DNA of 64,000 nucleotides, taken from positions 5,214,150 to 5,278,149 of the forward strand of contig NW_023503501.1 in the NCBI RefSeq assembly GCF_014529535.1, read 5' to 3'. This document shows positions 63,886 through 64,000 of the stretch, in pieces. Position numbers and translations under genes: made by a program. This DNA is from Bradysia coprophila. Taxonomy: Eukaryota; Arthropoda; Insecta; Diptera; Sciaridae. Each line of letters starts with the position of its first letter. Position 1 is the stretch's first letter. The notes under the pieces are model-generated. The model was not told the origin of the DNA. It searched no databases and saw only the letters and a list, made by a program, of their open reading frames with translations.

Positions 63886-64000
63886 TTAAGATTGTTCGTC
63901 TGTTGTCACTGAATGCCATGGCGATGACGGTGATATTGTTTCCGATAAAATTGGCGATGATTGGCTTACATTCGTTTCGTTGGATGATTGTCCGTCCGAT
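63886..64000 (-). CDS. Possible C-terminal end of a Ser/Thr-rich protein, cut by the window edge
   Basis: The minus strand reads from the edge SDGQSSNETNVSQSSPILS, then ETISPSSPWHSVTTDEQS and a stop at 63886-63888. The composition resembles a disordered protein tail rather than random AT-rich DNA. There is no domain, and the rest lies outside the window. Confidence 0.33.
   Translation of the reverse strand, partial: SDGQSSNETNVSQSSPILSETISPSSPWHSVTTDEQS

Overview
The window is insect nuclear DNA and most likely comes from a lower dipteran such as a gnat or midge. It is AT-rich, its genes are split by short (about 50-100 bp) GT-AG introns, and the families present are arthropod ones: an odorant receptor of the 7tm_6 type, a CYP4-like cytochrome P450, three secreted Ala/Gln-rich coiled-coil proteins of the DUF745 type, and a TIL-like cysteine-rich secreted peptide. 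An animal-wide RING-H2 ubiquitin ligase of the RNF38/RNF44 type is also present. No tRNA, rRNA, CRISPR or prokaryotic-style operon was seen. Single open frames rarely show these genes. I rebuilt them by joining exons at splice sites and checking that the reading phase was kept at every junction. Seven models close exactly.

Layout. 1-13.9 kb has no recognisable gene and carries inverted-repeat elements, including a 335-bp element at 3046-3380 with an 8-bp target duplication. 14.0-19.1 kb (+) is the RNF38/44 gene. 19.1-26.8 kb is AT-rich flank plus three inverted-repeat elements. 26.8-28.3 kb (-) is an odorant receptor. 29.8-31.0 kb (+) and 31.1-32.2 kb (-) are two convergent DUF745-type genes whose stop codons lie about 130 bp apart. 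34.4-40.0 kb (-) is a nine-exon P450. 41.8-51.3 kb is a dense nest of palindromes and foldback elements, including a perfect 117-bp palindrome, a 1.5-kb inverted repeat and a truncated retroelement-type reading frame. 52.7-53.9 kb (-) is a third DUF745-type gene. 57.6-61.1 kb holds more foldback elements, a SINE-like tRNA-related head and the small TIL-like gene (60.1-60.4 kb, +). A Ser/Thr-rich open segment on the minus strand runs off the right edge.

The genes do not form a pathway. The P450 and odorant receptor belong to classical chemosensory and xenobiotic families, and the DUF745-type and TIL-like products carry secretion signals. The most unusual part is the palindrome nest. Several otherwise different foldback elements have an apical mini-hairpin of the form GGC-GAA-GCC or GCC-GAA-GGC, and two halves of a larger element (about 45.9 and 51.1 kb) face each other in inverted orientation around the nest.
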